This document shows, piece after piece, positions 31,891 to 40,327 of a DNA stretch of 64,000 bases. The position numbers and the translations under genes were made by a program. The DNA lies in NCBI GenBank assembly GCA_039586035.1, contig JBDHLD010000001.1, positions 124,001-188,000 on the forward strand, given 5' to 3'. The first letter of the stretch is position 1; the number at the start of each line of letters is the position of its first letter. The stretch is from JBDHHQ01 sp039586035. GTDB taxonomy: Bacteria; Gemmatimonadota; Gemmatimonadetes; Longimicrobiales; Gaopeijiaceae. The notes beneath the pieces were generated by a model. The model made no database searches. It worked only from the letters and a program-made list of their open reading frames with translations, and was not told the origin of the DNA.

Positions 31891-33611
31891 GACCTGACGC
31901 CGGACTCGGGCGCCGCACCGCCATGCTCGGCGTCCTCGTCGTATCGCTACAGCTCGCCTTCGCGGCGGCGGCCTTCAATCCTGCCCCCCACACGGGCGGG
32001 GACAATGCCGGGTACGTAGCGCTGGCGTACTCACTCCTCGAGCGTGGCGCCTACCTGGAAGTCCACGATCCTACTGAGCCTCAGGCGACCAAGTATCCCC
32101 CCGCCTATCCCGCGCTGCTCGCCGCGGCGATTGCGGTGGGGGCCAAGACCTGGGTGTCATTGAAGCTCCTGTCCATGGCGTTCATCGCCTTGGCTCTGTT
32201 GGCAGCCTTCCTATGGGTCGAGGGAAGGCGAGGCGCTGGGTTCGCGATCCTCGTGGCGTTGATCCTCTCCCTCTCCGACGCCTTCCTGTGGCACACCCAG
32301 TGGATTCTGTCGGATCCGCTCTTCCTGGCTCTGACGCTCTGCTGCGTCTGGGCGTGCGACCGCGCCGACCGGGAGGAACGAGGCGGGCCATGGCTAGCCG
32401 TGGGCGTGGCGGCCGCGATACTCGCCTTCTTCACCCGCTCGGCCGGACTCCCTCTGATCCTCGCGTTGGCGGGGTGGCTGGCTCTCCGACGGCGCTGGCG
32501 GGCGCTGGCGACTCTCGCCCTGGTCTTCGGCGGTCCCGCCACGATCTGGTGGCTCCGGACGCGCGGTGTCGTCGGAGGGGACTACGTGGCCGAGTTCTGG
32601 ATGGTGGACCCCTACCAGCCGGATCTGGGCACGGTCGGTCCGTGGGAGCTCGCTGGTCGCGTGCGGGCCAACGTCGGCGCCTATGTGGGACGTTGGATTC
32701 CCGGGGGGCTGGTGGGGTTGAAGGGGCGGCTGGTCACGGTGGTCGGCGTTGCGTTGACCGGCTTCGCGGCTCTCGGGTGGGCACGCCGGATTCGCCACCG
32801 CCCCGGCGTGGCCGAGCTGTTCACGCCCCTGTATCTGGGCCTCATCCTCCTCTGGCCCGTCATCTGGGCAGGGGACCGTTTCGCGCTTCCGCTCTACCCC
32901 ATCCTGCTGTTCTACGCGGGTGAGTTCCTTCTATCGAGCCTGCAACAGGTCCGCCCGCTGGCGCGGAGGGCGGTCGTCTCAGCGAGCGTTCTGGCTCTGC
33001 TCGTCCCGGCGACGGTGACCTGGGTGTGGGCCGCGTCCGACGCCGCCGTGTGCCGTGAGCTCATCAGGGAAGAGGGGCCCTTCGCGTGCTACGACGAGGC
33101 CGTCCAGGAGTACGTGAAAGCCGCCGAGTGGGCCCGGGAGCACCTGGAACCCGGCTCGATCGTGTACACGCGCAAGCCACGACTCTTCTATGTCTTGAGC
33201 GGCGTCCAGGCACGGGTCTACCCGCTGACTCAGGATCCCGTCGAGTTTCTCGACGCGGCGCTGGCCGGGGGGACCACTCACGTGGTGATGGACTATCTCG
33301 ACCGCCTTGGCTCCTATTACCTGGCGCCGGTGATACAGGGCCGCTCCGGTGCCTTTTGCTCTCTCGTCGGCTTCGGGGATCCCAGCGTCTCCCGGACCGA
33401 GATCTTCGGCGTGTTGCCGCCGTCAGTTTGGGAGGAGGCCAGCGGCCCGGGCGGGATGGAGGGCACCTTCGTGGTGAGCTTGCGTCTCTGCCGGGGGGCG
33501 CCGCCCGACGGCACCGGTCCGTCGGATCCGCCCTATTCGACCGCCACCATCCCACTCCTGGAGTCGCTCGAGGGGACGGGAGGCAGGGGCGACGCCTCCG
33601 GAGAGGGTTGA
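31887..33611 (+). CDS. GT-C-type membrane glycosyltransferase (ArnT/PMT-like)
   Basis: This 574-residue membrane protein has about ten to twelve spans, of the dolichyl-phosphate-mannose-protein mannosyltransferase/ArnT-like superfamily. The first periplasmic loop has HTGGDNAGYVALAYSLLERG (~31-50), with the acidic catalytic position of GT-C enzymes, followed by KYPPAYPALLAA (~71-82). Such proteins use a lipid-phosphate sugar to glycosylate lipids or proteins on the periplasmic side. The C-terminal ~170 residues are soluble. TTG 31887 is preferred because GGGGGA (31875-31880) is 6 nt before it and it overlaps the murQ stop as TTGA; ATG 31923 is an alternative. A similar gene is at 48670. Coupling to murQ hints at a cell-wall or surface-polymer role. 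Confidence 0.78.
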   Translation: MRPDAGLGRRTAMLGVLVVSLQLAFAAAAFNPAPHTGGDNAGYVALAYSLLERGAYLEVHDPTEPQATKYPPAYPALLAAAIAVGAKTWVSLKLLSMAFIALALLAAFLWVEGRRGAGFAILVALILSLSDAFLWHTQWILSDPLFLALTLCCVWACDRADREERGGPWLAVGVAAAILAFFTRSAGLPLILALAGWLALRRRWRALATLALVFGGPATIWWLRTRGVVGGDYVAEFWMVDPYQPDLGTVGPWELAGRVRANVGAYVGRWIPGGLVGLKGRLVTVVGVALTGFAALGWARRIRHRPGVAELFTPLYLGLILLWPVIWAGDRFALPLYPILLFYAGEFLLSSLQQVRPLARRAVVSASVLALLVPATVTWVWAASDAAVCRELIREEGPFACYDEAVQEYVKAAEWAREHLEPGSIVYTRKPRLFYVLSGVQARVYPLTQDPVEFLDAALAGGTTHVVMDYLDRLGSYYLAPVIQGRSGAFCSLVGFGDPSVSRTEIFGVLPPSVWEEASGPGGMEGTFVVSLRLCRGAPPDGTGPSDPPYSTATIPLLESLEGTGGRGDASGEG

Positions 33612-33659
33612 AGGGTTCCGAGGCCTTGGGCGGGCAGGCGGGGGCTGTGGAGCGCGGGG

Positions 33660-33693
33660 GCCGGTGCTCCACACCGGCGCTCTGACGTCAGAG
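33660..33693. terminator. Hairpin plus palindrome between convergent genes
   Basis: GCCGGTG (33660-33666), loop CTCCA, CACCGGC (33672-33678) makes a perfect 7-bp stem. Immediately after it CTCTGA-CG-TCAGAG (33680-33693) is a perfect 14-base palindrome containing the reverse gene's stop codon. Being symmetrical, both can act on either strand; probably a bidirectional terminator without T runs. Confidence 0.45.
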
Positions 33694-34356
33694 GCCTCGA
33701 CCCGACGGACCTCGTCCATACAGGCTGGCCAGGATGACGCCGAACAGCAGGTGCCCCGCCAGCGTGGGGTCGTTGTCCCGGGCGTCCAGAAGCGCAGCCA
33801 GGAACGGTACGCGACGGTGGGGCGGCAGGGTGTCCAGCAAGCCCTCCAGGCCACCCCACGGGGAGGCACCGAACTCCAGCCCTCCGTACACCGCGCCCCG
33901 GAGGATCGGAGGGCCGGGAAGGCGTGGCTCGACGACGCTGGCGTAGACGAGCCCACGCGCCGCGCCGGCGAGCACGGGTGCCAGCGGGTCGGCCTCGGCC
34001 TCCGGCGCGCCACCGAGGTCCAGCAGGCGCTGGATGACCATTCGGGCAACGGCCGCACCGGCTCCGGCGGCGCCTGCCCGGGCGAGGCCGAGCGGACCGG
34101 GCGTGCCCCGCGGCCGCCAGGCGCGGAGCGCCGCGGTCACCAGCCCTCCGCCTCCAGCCACGACGGCTGCGGCCAGTGCCTTCTCCACCAACGGCGAGAC
34201 TTCGCCCCTCGGCGTCGCTTCGACGGGGCCGGCTTCCTTCCGGTCGGAAGGCGACTCGGCCGGGGTGGCCTCGACGACCTCCCCATCCTCTCTTCGAGTC
34301 CGCGCGCGCTCCAGCGCGTAGCCGACCCGGAACCAGACGTTTCGCTCGCTTGCCAT
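33688..34356 (-). CDS. Hypothetical membrane-associated protein
   Basis: This 222-residue protein has a polar N-terminal ~60 residues (FRVGYALERARTRREDGEVVE) followed by hydrophobic, glycine/alanine-rich segments: VEKALAAAVVAGGGGLVTAALRAW, LGLARAGAAGAGAAVARMV, PVLAGAARGLVYASVV and LAGHLLFGVILASLYG. Two to four membrane helices are likely. The GAVYGGLEFGASPWGG region and a final LLFGVILASLYG recall small DUF-type integral membrane proteins, but I recognise no named family. ATG 34356 has no clear ribosome site. It is divergent from the large peptidase-propeller-barrel gene; the 50-bp gap holds TAGCTTT (34364-34370) on the plus strand. Confidence 0.55.
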   Translation of the reverse strand: MASERNVWFRVGYALERARTRREDGEVVEATPAESPSDRKEAGPVEATPRGEVSPLVEKALAAAVVAGGGGLVTAALRAWRPRGTPGPLGLARAGAAGAGAAVARMVIQRLLDLGGAPEAEADPLAPVLAGAARGLVYASVVEPRLPGPPILRGAVYGGLEFGASPWGGLEGLLDTLPPHRRVPFLAALLDARDNDPTLAGHLLFGVILASLYGRGPSGRGL

Positions 34357-34406
34357 AACCGAGTAGCTTTATCTCATCCCGAGCGTTTGACAAGACGAGG
34401 CAGCCC

Positions 34407-37400
34407 CTGATTCGAATCTCCACCATTCTTCGACGCGTAGCCCTTCTCGTCGTGATGATCGGCACGTGGGCGCGGCCGGCGCTTTCCCAGGCCCCCGACG
34501 AAGCCTGGCGCGTCCTGGAAACCGAGCACTTCGACGTCACGTATCCCGCCGAGCTCCGTAGCCTGGCCACGCGCGTGGCCGACCGTGCGGAGCGGGCGTA
34601 CGTGTCCCTTTCCGAGTCGTTCGACGAGCCTCCGGACGCCTCCATCGACATCGTGGTCACCGACCACACCGACGTGTCCAACGGGTTCGCGCGAGTGTCG
34701 CCGTGGAACCGAATCACGATCTTCGCGCCCCCGCCCATGGAGGGGTTCGAGCTGGCCTACTTCGACGATTGGGTGGAGCTCGTCGTGGTCCACGAGTTGG
34801 CCCACATCTTCCATCTGGACCGTAGGGGTTGGCTCGGCCGCGTCTCGAAGACGGTGTTCGGTCGGGCGCCGATTCGCTGGCCCATCTTCCCCAACAGCGC
34901 GACGCCCACGTGGGTGGTGGAGGGGTTGGCCACGTTCTATGAGTCCGACCTCACCGACGCGGGCCGGACCTACGGCTCCTACCACGACATGGTGCTGCGC
35001 GCCGCGATCCTGGAGGACCGTTTCGAGTCGCTGGATCAGGTGGCGGGAGAGACCCAGGTTTGGCCCGCTGGGAATCGGCCCTACGTCTATGGCTCGCGCT
35101 TCTTCCAGCACCTGACCGAGGAGTACGGTCGAGACCGGATGGCCGAGTTCGCCGGCGCGGTCGACGGCCAGATCATCCCGTTCAGGGTCAACGCGGCGGC
35201 GCGCAAGTCGTTCGGGGTGACATTCAAGGAGGCCTTCGACACGTGGCGCGGAGGTCTGGCCGAGGAATACACGCGGCTCGTCGATCGACTCGAATCGGCG
35301 GCTCCCCTCTCGGAGCCGGAGTCACTGGTCGCCGAGGGGAGACGGGCGGTGTACCCCCGGGTCGCCCCGGACGGGCGCACGCTGGCCTACGCGCGCTCGA
35401 ACGGTTCGAGCGACACCCAGATCCGTCTCCTCGACCTGGGGGGAGGGGCGTCGGGCAAGCTGATCCGCACCAATGGCACGTCGCTGCTGGATTGGACGCC
35501 GGATGGGCGGGTGGTGTTCTCCCAGTCGGAGTTCGTGGACCCGTACCGCCGCTACCGAGACCTCTACGTGGCGGAACCGTCCGGGGGGGTGCGCCGGATC
35601 ACCCGGCGCGCACGGTTGGACTACCCCTCCGTCGCGCCTGACGGCCGGACCGTCGTGGCGATCCAGCAGGGCGGCGGGGACATGTGGATCGTTACGGTCG
35701 ACCTGGATACGGGACAGGTGGAGCGCGTGACCGAGCCGACGGCCGGCGTCCACTGGGCGTACCCCGTGTGGTCTCCCGACGGTCGCTGGATCGCCGCCTC
35801 GCGCTGGACGCCCGGGTCCTTCTACGACGTGGTCGTGCTGGACGCGTCGGGAGGGCTCGTCGCCCAGGTGACCGCGGACCGGGCCGTGGACCTGGCGCCC
35901 ACCTGGAGCCCCGACGGCCGGTGGCTCCTGTGGGCCTCGGACCGGACGGGCGTCCCCAACGTCTTTTCCGCGGAAGTGGGCGCCGGGGGACGCATCGGCG
36001 CGCTCCGACAGGTGACCAACCTGACCACGGGCGCGTCCTACCCGGAGGTCGGTCCGGGCGCCGATTGGCTCTACTTCTCGGCGTACCACGCCGACGGCTG
36101 GCACCTGGAGCGGGTGCCCTTCGAGCCGACTGCCTGGTTCGAGCCGCTTCCGACCGATGGGCGCTTCCGGCAGGGCGGAGAGGCCGCCGCCAGCGCCTTC
36201 GCCGACTCCGTCGCCGCTCCCGAGCGCCGGTACAGCGCCTTCCCCTCGGTCCTGCCCCGCTACTGGGAACCGACCCTCCAGGAAGGGGAGACCCGGTTTG
36301 GCCAGGAGGTCATCGGGGCCAGCATCGGCCTTCGGACGACCGGCTTCGACCTGGCCGGGCGGCACGCCCTGAGCCTGACGGCCCGATTCGAGCCGAAGGG
36401 CAGCCGGGTGAACGGAGGTGTCGCGTATTCGTTTGCGGGCCTCGGCAATCCGGTCCTGGGCCTTTCGGCGGAGCAGGTGTACGGATCGTCCGGAAGCGTC
36501 GTGCGGGATCCGGTGGAAGAGGGTCCCGAGCCCGAGCCCAGGTCCGTCTTCATCCTCGAACGCGAGCGCAGGCTCCGCGCCACGGCGTCGCTGGTCCGCA
36601 GGCGGGTGCGCAACGTCCTCACGTTCACGCTCGGCGCCGCCTACGTCTGGCAGCATCGCGACTTGCTGAACGACGCCCTGGAGCCGGACTCGGTCTTCGT
36701 GCCGTCGCGGCCCACGAGCGGGCTTCCCGAGCTGAGCGCAACGTTGGCGTACAGCAACGCCAGGGTGCACCCCTTCTCGATCAGCCGGGAAGATGGGGTG
36801 AGTGGCTTCGTGCGCGCTCGACGACGCTGGGACGCGACCGCGCCGGATTCGCTGGCGGGTCAGCTGGGCTTGGATGCGAGCCTCGTGGAGCTCACCGGTG
36901 AGGCGCGCCTGTACAAAGCGCTCAAGCTTCCGGGCTTCTCCAACCACGTGCTGGCCCTCCGCGTGAGCGGGGGTGCCGCCGGAGACAGCGGCGCCGATCA
37001 GTTTCACTTCAGCGTCGGCGGGGCGTCGGGTCAGTCCGAGCGCATCACAGGGCTCGAGCTGCTGAGCGGCTCCAACCTGCTCTTCCCGGTACGGGGATAC
37101 GACCGGGGCATCCGCTCCGGCCGATACGCATGGACGGCGTCGGCGGAGTACCGGTTCCCACTGGCCCGGATCAACCGTGGCCTGGGCGACTTCCCACTCT
37201 ACTTCGACTGGATCAGCGGAGCGGCCTTCTTCGACGCCGGCAATGCCTGGGGCCCGGAGCTGGGGGAGGGCGGCTTCCAGAATCCCCGACAGGACGACGT
37301 GATGTCGCTGGGCGGTGAGGTGCTGCTGAGTGGGCTGCCGCTCTGGACCCTGCCCACCGTGCTCCGTACCGGTGTCGCGGTCCCGCTGGTGGAGGGGGAC

Positions 37401-37439
37401 GGCGCCTGGGTGTACGTACGCCTGGGGGTGTCCTTCTAG
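34407..37439 (+). CDS. Exported peptidase-MA / TolB propeller / outer-membrane barrel protein
   Basis: This very large exported protein (about 1010 residues) has three domains. A gluzincin-like domain carries HELAH (129-133 in the long form) and a second glutamate, E172, in WVVEGLATFYES; this matches the peptidase MA-like family. Residues ~300-590 are PD40/TolB propeller blades (YPRVAPDGRTLAYARS, YPVWSPDGRWIAASR, APTWSPDGRWLLWASD). Residues ~620-1010 look like an Omp85/BamA-type barrel, with YDRGIRSGRYAWTASAEYRFP and a C-terminal FF/aromatic-ended strand. The first canonical start is GTG 34452, which would cut the signal peptide in half. I propose CTG 34407 (or ATT 34410), 6 nt after GAGG (34397-34400), giving a full signal: IRISTILRRVALLVVMIG, cleavage near LSQA. 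Domain calls are firm, start tentative. Confidence 0.8.
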   Translation: MIRISTILRRVALLVVMIGTWARPALSQAPDEAWRVLETEHFDVTYPAELRSLATRVADRAERAYVSLSESFDEPPDASIDIVVTDHTDVSNGFARVSPWNRITIFAPPPMEGFELAYFDDWVELVVVHELAHIFHLDRRGWLGRVSKTVFGRAPIRWPIFPNSATPTWVVEGLATFYESDLTDAGRTYGSYHDMVLRAAILEDRFESLDQVAGETQVWPAGNRPYVYGSRFFQHLTEEYGRDRMAEFAGAVDGQIIPFRVNAAARKSFGVTFKEAFDTWRGGLAEEYTRLVDRLESAAPLSEPESLVAEGRRAVYPRVAPDGRTLAYARSNGSSDTQIRLLDLGGGASGKLIRTNGTSLLDWTPDGRVVFSQSEFVDPYRRYRDLYVAEPSGGVRRITRRARLDYPSVAPDGRTVVAIQQGGGDMWIVTVDLDTGQVERVTEPTAGVHWAYPVWSPDGRWIAASRWTPGSFYDVVVLDASGGLVAQVTADRAVDLAPTWSPDGRWLLWASDRTGVPNVFSAEVGAGGRIGALRQVTNLTTGASYPEVGPGADWLYFSAYHADGWHLERVPFEPTAWFEPLPTDGRFRQGGEAAASAFADSVAAPERRYSAFPSVLPRYWEPTLQEGETRFGQEVIGASIGLRTTGFDLAGRHALSLTARFEPKGSRVNGGVAYSFAGLGNPVLGLSAEQVYGSSGSVVRDPVEEGPEPEPRSVFILERERRLRATASLVRRRVRNVLTFTLGAAYVWQHRDLLNDALEPDSVFVPSRPTSGLPELSATLAYSNARVHPFSISREDGVSGFVRARRRWDATAPDSLAGQLGLDASLVELTGEARLYKALKLPGFSNHVLALRVSGGAAGDSGADQFHFSVGGASGQSERITGLELLSGSNLLFPVRGYDRGIRSGRYAWTASAEYRFPLARINRGLGDFPLYFDWISGAAFFDAGNAWGPELGEGGFQNPRQDDVMSLGGEVLLSGLPLWTLPTVLRTGVAVPLVEGDGAWVYVRLGVSF

Positions 37440-37593
37440 CGCCGTACCCCGAGGCGCGTCAGGGCACGGCCGCAAGCCCGGCCTGGCCGCTCCCGGAGGT
37501 CGGCGGTGTCGGTGCCCCACCCCTCTCCCCGGATCCTCCGGTCCGAGCGTCACCCTCGGGCCGGGACGACCGGGTATCGGCCCCCGTTCCATC

Positions 37594-37622
37594 TTGCATA
37601 CTACATCTTGTGGTGTTAGCTT
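37594..37622 (+). promoter_or_regulatory. Candidate nrdJ promoter (TTGCAT, 17 bp, TAGCTT)
   Basis: TTGCAT (37594-37599) and TAGCTT (37617-37622) are 17 bp apart. The first NrdR box lies between them, where a repressor would block RNA polymerase. The predicted start near 37630 gives a ~140-nt leader. The -10 matches TATAAT poorly, but the TAGCTT word recurs upstream of other genes in the window. Confidence 0.4.
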
Positions 37623-37645
37623 ATGGATCCCTCAAGATGTCGTGG
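37598..37645. promoter_or_regulatory. Tandem NrdR boxes
   Basis: Two 16-bp sites match the NrdR consensus acaCwAtATaTwGtgt. Box 1 is ATACTACATCTTGTGG (37598-37613), matching every strongly conserved position; box 2 is CCTCAAGATGTCGTGG (37630-37645), matching all but one. Box 2 reads as the near reverse complement of box 1. They are 32 bp apart start to start, three helical turns, the arrangement known for NrdR, the ATP-cone repressor of ribonucleotide reductase genes. The nrdR gene itself is not in this window. Confidence 0.75.
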
Positions 37646-37657
37646 GTCACGGGGTAG

Positions 37658-37742
37658 TTTTCCACAACAAAACACATAAGGCCGGGGGGAGTTTTTCCGG
37701 TTTTCAACGGATGTCGTGCTAGTTTTCAACGCCTTTTCCACA
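37658..37742 (+). promoter_or_regulatory. Phased DnaA-box-like sites upstream of nrdJ
   Basis: TTTTCCACA occurs at 37658-37666 and again at 37734-37742; both fit the relaxed DnaA box TTWTNCACA. Between them lie two copies of TTTTCAACG (37701-37709, 37723-37731). All four are in the same orientation. Start-to-start distances are 43, 22 and 11 bp, close to four, two and one helical turns, so bound proteins would sit on one face. DnaA is known to regulate nrd genes in some bacteria; binding here is inference. Confidence 0.45.
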
Positions 37743-37767
37743 CGCCTCCGCCAGGGAGAGAATCGCC

Positions 37768-40308
37768 ATGATCCCTCGTCGTGACCGCCGCGACGCTCCC
37801 GAGCCGTTCATCTTCGATGACGTGCTCCCCGACGACCTACCCGACGCCGATCTCACCGAGAACGCCCGCATCGTGCTGGGCAAGCGGTACCTCAAGAAGG
37901 ACGAGGCGGGGAAGCCCACCGAGGAGCCCGAGGTCATGTTCTGGCGCGTGGCGCGGGTCATCGCTGAGGCGGATCGGGCCTACGGCGCGTCGGACGCGGC
38001 CATCGACGAGGCCGCTCGACAGTTCTACGAGCTGATGATCACAGGGCAGTTCGAGCCGAACTCGCCCACCCTCATGAACGCCGGGCGCCCCCTCGGACAG
38101 CTGTCGGCGTGCTTCGTCCTCCCGGTGGACGACGCCTTGTCGAACAAGCGCAGCGGCATCTATGACACCCTCAAGGCCATGGCCCTGGTACACCAGTCGG
38201 GAGGGGGCACGGGCTTCTCGTTTTCCCGGCTGCGGCCCACCGGTGACACGGTGCGCTCCACCATGGGGGTGGCATCCGGTCCTGTCTCCTTCATGAAGCT
38301 CTACGACGCCAGCACGGAGGTCGTGAAGCAGGGGGGCACCCGCCGGGGCGCGAACATGGGGATCCTGCGGGTCGACCACCCCGACATCCGCCTGTTCGTC
38401 ACCTGCAAGGACGACACGTCGCAGGTGACCAATTTCAACATTTCCGTGGCCGTCACCGACGCGTTCATGGAAGCCGTGAAGGCGGGCACGGAATACGACC
38501 TCATCAGCCCGCGAGACGGGAGCGTCGTCGGCACGGAGGACGCCCGGGACATCTTCCACATGATCGTCCACGGAGCCTGGAAGACCGGGGAGCCGGGTGT
38601 GTTCTTCGTCGACAGGGCGAACGAGTACAATCCCGTTCCCCACCTCGGATCCTACGAGGCCACCAACCCTTGCGGTGAGCAGCCGCTGCTTCCGTACGAC
38701 GTGTGCAATCTGGGGAGCGTCAACCTCGGCAAGTTCGTCGTTTCCGACGGCTCCTTCGACCGACCCGAGGACGGCATCGACTGGGAGTCCCTCCGCCGGG
38801 TCGTCCATCTGTCGGTCCACTTCCTGGACAACGTCATCGATGCCAACCGGTATCCCCTCGACGAGATCACCGACCTGGCGCAGCGCATCCGCCGTATCGG
38901 GCTCGGCATCATGGGGTGGGCCGACATGCTGGTCCGTCTCGGCGTCCCCTATGACAGCGAGGATGGCGTCGCGCTGGGCCGAACGGTCATGGAGTTCGTG
39001 AACGAGGAGGCCCGGAACGCCTCCGAGCGCCTGGCCCAGACCCGCGGCGTCTTTCCCGAGTGGCCGTGGTCCATCTGGGGACCCGACGAGACCGCGGTGC
39101 ACCGGGAGGCGGGCGATCGGATCCGGCCCATGCGGCGGCTCCGCAACTGCAACCTCACCACCGTCGCCCCCACCGGCACCATTTCGATCTTCGCGGGCTG
39201 CTCGGGCGGCATCGAGCCGCTCTTCGCCGTCGCCTTCATGCGCAATCAGGCCGGGGTGATGATGCCGGACGTGAACCCCGACTTCGTCCGGCTGGCAAGG
39301 GAGGGAGGTTGGTACTCCGAGGACCTCATGGAGCGCATCGCTCAGGAGGGGCACATCCACTTCCCCGAAGTGCCCGAGGACATCCAGCGGGTGTTCGTCA
39401 CGTCCCACGACATCACGCCGGAGTGGCACGTCCGCATGCAGGCGGCGTTTCAGGATCACACGGACTCGGCCATCTCCAAGACCACGAACTTCCCCAACTC
39501 GGCCACCGAGGACGAGGTTCGGGCCATCTACGAGCTAGCCTACGACCTCAGGTGCAAGGGCGTGACGGTATACCGCGACGGCTCACGGCCCATGCAGGTC
39601 CTCTCCACCGGCAAGACCACGCAGCAGGAGGCGCCCGTGGAGCTGGCCGAGGCCCAGGCCGAGCGCGTCGCCCTGGAGCAGCAGCTGGCCGACGCCCGCG
39701 AGGAGCTCCACCGTCTGCGTGTCGAGCTGGAGGTCCGGGACCGGGCGGCCACGGAGCATGACATGAACGCCGCTGCCGCACGCCACAAGCGTCAGCGCCC
39801 CGCCATGCTGCGGGGTCGGACCATCAAGATGGCCTCTCCCCTCGGCGACATCTACGTCACCATCAACGAGGACAAGTCCGGCAGGCCCTTCGAGATGTTC
39901 TGCACCCTGGGCAAGGCCGGAGGCGCGGCTACCGCCGACGCCGAGGCCATCGGTCGGCTCATCTCCCTGGCGCTCCGATCCGGGGTGGCCGTGCCGTCCA
40001 TCAAGGACCAGCTCCGGGGCATCTCGTCCGATCGTGCCGTGGGCGTAGGCCCCAACAAGGTGCTCTCCGCTCCAGACGCCATCGCCCAGGCGATCGAGCG
40101 GTACCTGGAGGAGAAGGAAGGTGTTCAGGAGGATCTGCTCACGCCGTTGGCGACCCCCGCGGGAGGGACGCAGACGCAGGCGTATGCGGCCGGGTCTTCC
40201 ACCGCCCAGGACTTCTTCGGGAGCTGCCCCGAATGCGGCGCGGGTCAGTTGATGCACGAGGAGGGCTGCGTGAAGTGTCACGTCTGTGGATACTCGGAGT
40301 GCGGCTGA
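37768..40308 (+). CDS. nrdJ: Adenosylcobalamin-dependent (class II) ribonucleoside-diphosphate reductase
   Basis: The 846-residue enzyme reduces ribonucleotides to deoxyribonucleotides using adenosylcobalamin. Visible features: PNSPTLMNAGRPLGQLSACF near residue 95 (first active-site cysteine in SACF), VHQSGGGTGFSFSRLRP, KQGGTRRGANMGIL, the radical-site motif NPCGEQPLLPYDVCNLGSVN (~300-319), FAGCSGGIEPLFAVAF and CKGVTVYRDGSR. After the barrel come a coiled-coil-like insert (~620-668), a TSCPD-type domain (~678-787) and a C-terminal zinc-ribbon/redox tail CPEC...CVKCHVCGYSEC (~820-846) that probably re-reduces the active site. ATG 37768 is well supported by AGGGAGAG. Upstream NrdR boxes predict repression when dATP is plentiful. 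Confidence 0.95.
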   Translation: MIPRRDRRDAPEPFIFDDVLPDDLPDADLTENARIVLGKRYLKKDEAGKPTEEPEVMFWRVARVIAEADRAYGASDAAIDEAARQFYELMITGQFEPNSPTLMNAGRPLGQLSACFVLPVDDALSNKRSGIYDTLKAMALVHQSGGGTGFSFSRLRPTGDTVRSTMGVASGPVSFMKLYDASTEVVKQGGTRRGANMGILRVDHPDIRLFVTCKDDTSQVTNFNISVAVTDAFMEAVKAGTEYDLISPRDGSVVGTEDARDIFHMIVHGAWKTGEPGVFFVDRANEYNPVPHLGSYEATNPCGEQPLLPYDVCNLGSVNLGKFVVSDGSFDRPEDGIDWESLRRVVHLSVHFLDNVIDANRYPLDEITDLAQRIRRIGLGIMGWADMLVRLGVPYDSEDGVALGRTVMEFVNEEARNASERLAQTRGVFPEWPWSIWGPDETAVHREAGDRIRPMRRLRNCNLTTVAPTGTISIFAGCSGGIEPLFAVAFMRNQAGVMMPDVNPDFVRLAREGGWYSEDLMERIAQEGHIHFPEVPEDIQRVFVTSHDITPEWHVRMQAAFQDHTDSAISKTTNFPNSATEDEVRAIYELAYDLRCKGVTVYRDGSRPMQVLSTGKTTQQEAPVELAEAQAERVALEQQLADAREELHRLRVELEVRDRAATEHDMNAAAARHKRQRPAMLRGRTIKMASPLGDIYVTINEDKSGRPFEMFCTLGKAGGAATADAEAIGRLISLALRSGVAVPSIKDQLRGISSDRAVGVGPNKVLSAPDAIAQAIERYLEEKEGVQEDLLTPLATPAGGTQTQAYAAGSSTAQDFFGSCPECGAGQLMHEEGCVKCHVCGYSECG

Positions 40309-40327
40309 GGGGCCGGGGTCCGCTCTC

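Larger units (their letters stand above)
37440..37767. promoter_or_regulatory. nrdJ leader region
   Basis: This 328-bp gap lies upstream of nrdJ. The first 150 bases are G+C-rich with no recognisable element. From about 37590 the composition turns A+T-rich and contains the promoter, two NrdR boxes and the DnaA-box-like series listed separately. The ribosome site AGGGAGAG (37753-37760) ends 7 nt before the ATG. I looked for a cobalamin riboswitch, given the B12-dependent enzyme, and did not see its conserved B12-box core. Confidence 0.6.

Noticed and set aside
34405..34425. TGATTCGAATCTCCACCA resembles a tRNA T-loop and CCA end, suggesting a tRNA or a tRNA-derived attachment site.
   Set aside because: The flanking bases do not pair as a T-stem or acceptor stem, no anticodon or D arm precedes it, and the sequence is well explained as the signal-peptide codons of the exported protein.
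37440..37767. Cobalamin riboswitch before the B12-dependent reductase.
   Set aside because: No recognisable B12-box core or the expected multi-helix layout was seen; the A+T-rich part is better explained by NrdR and DnaA-box-like sites.
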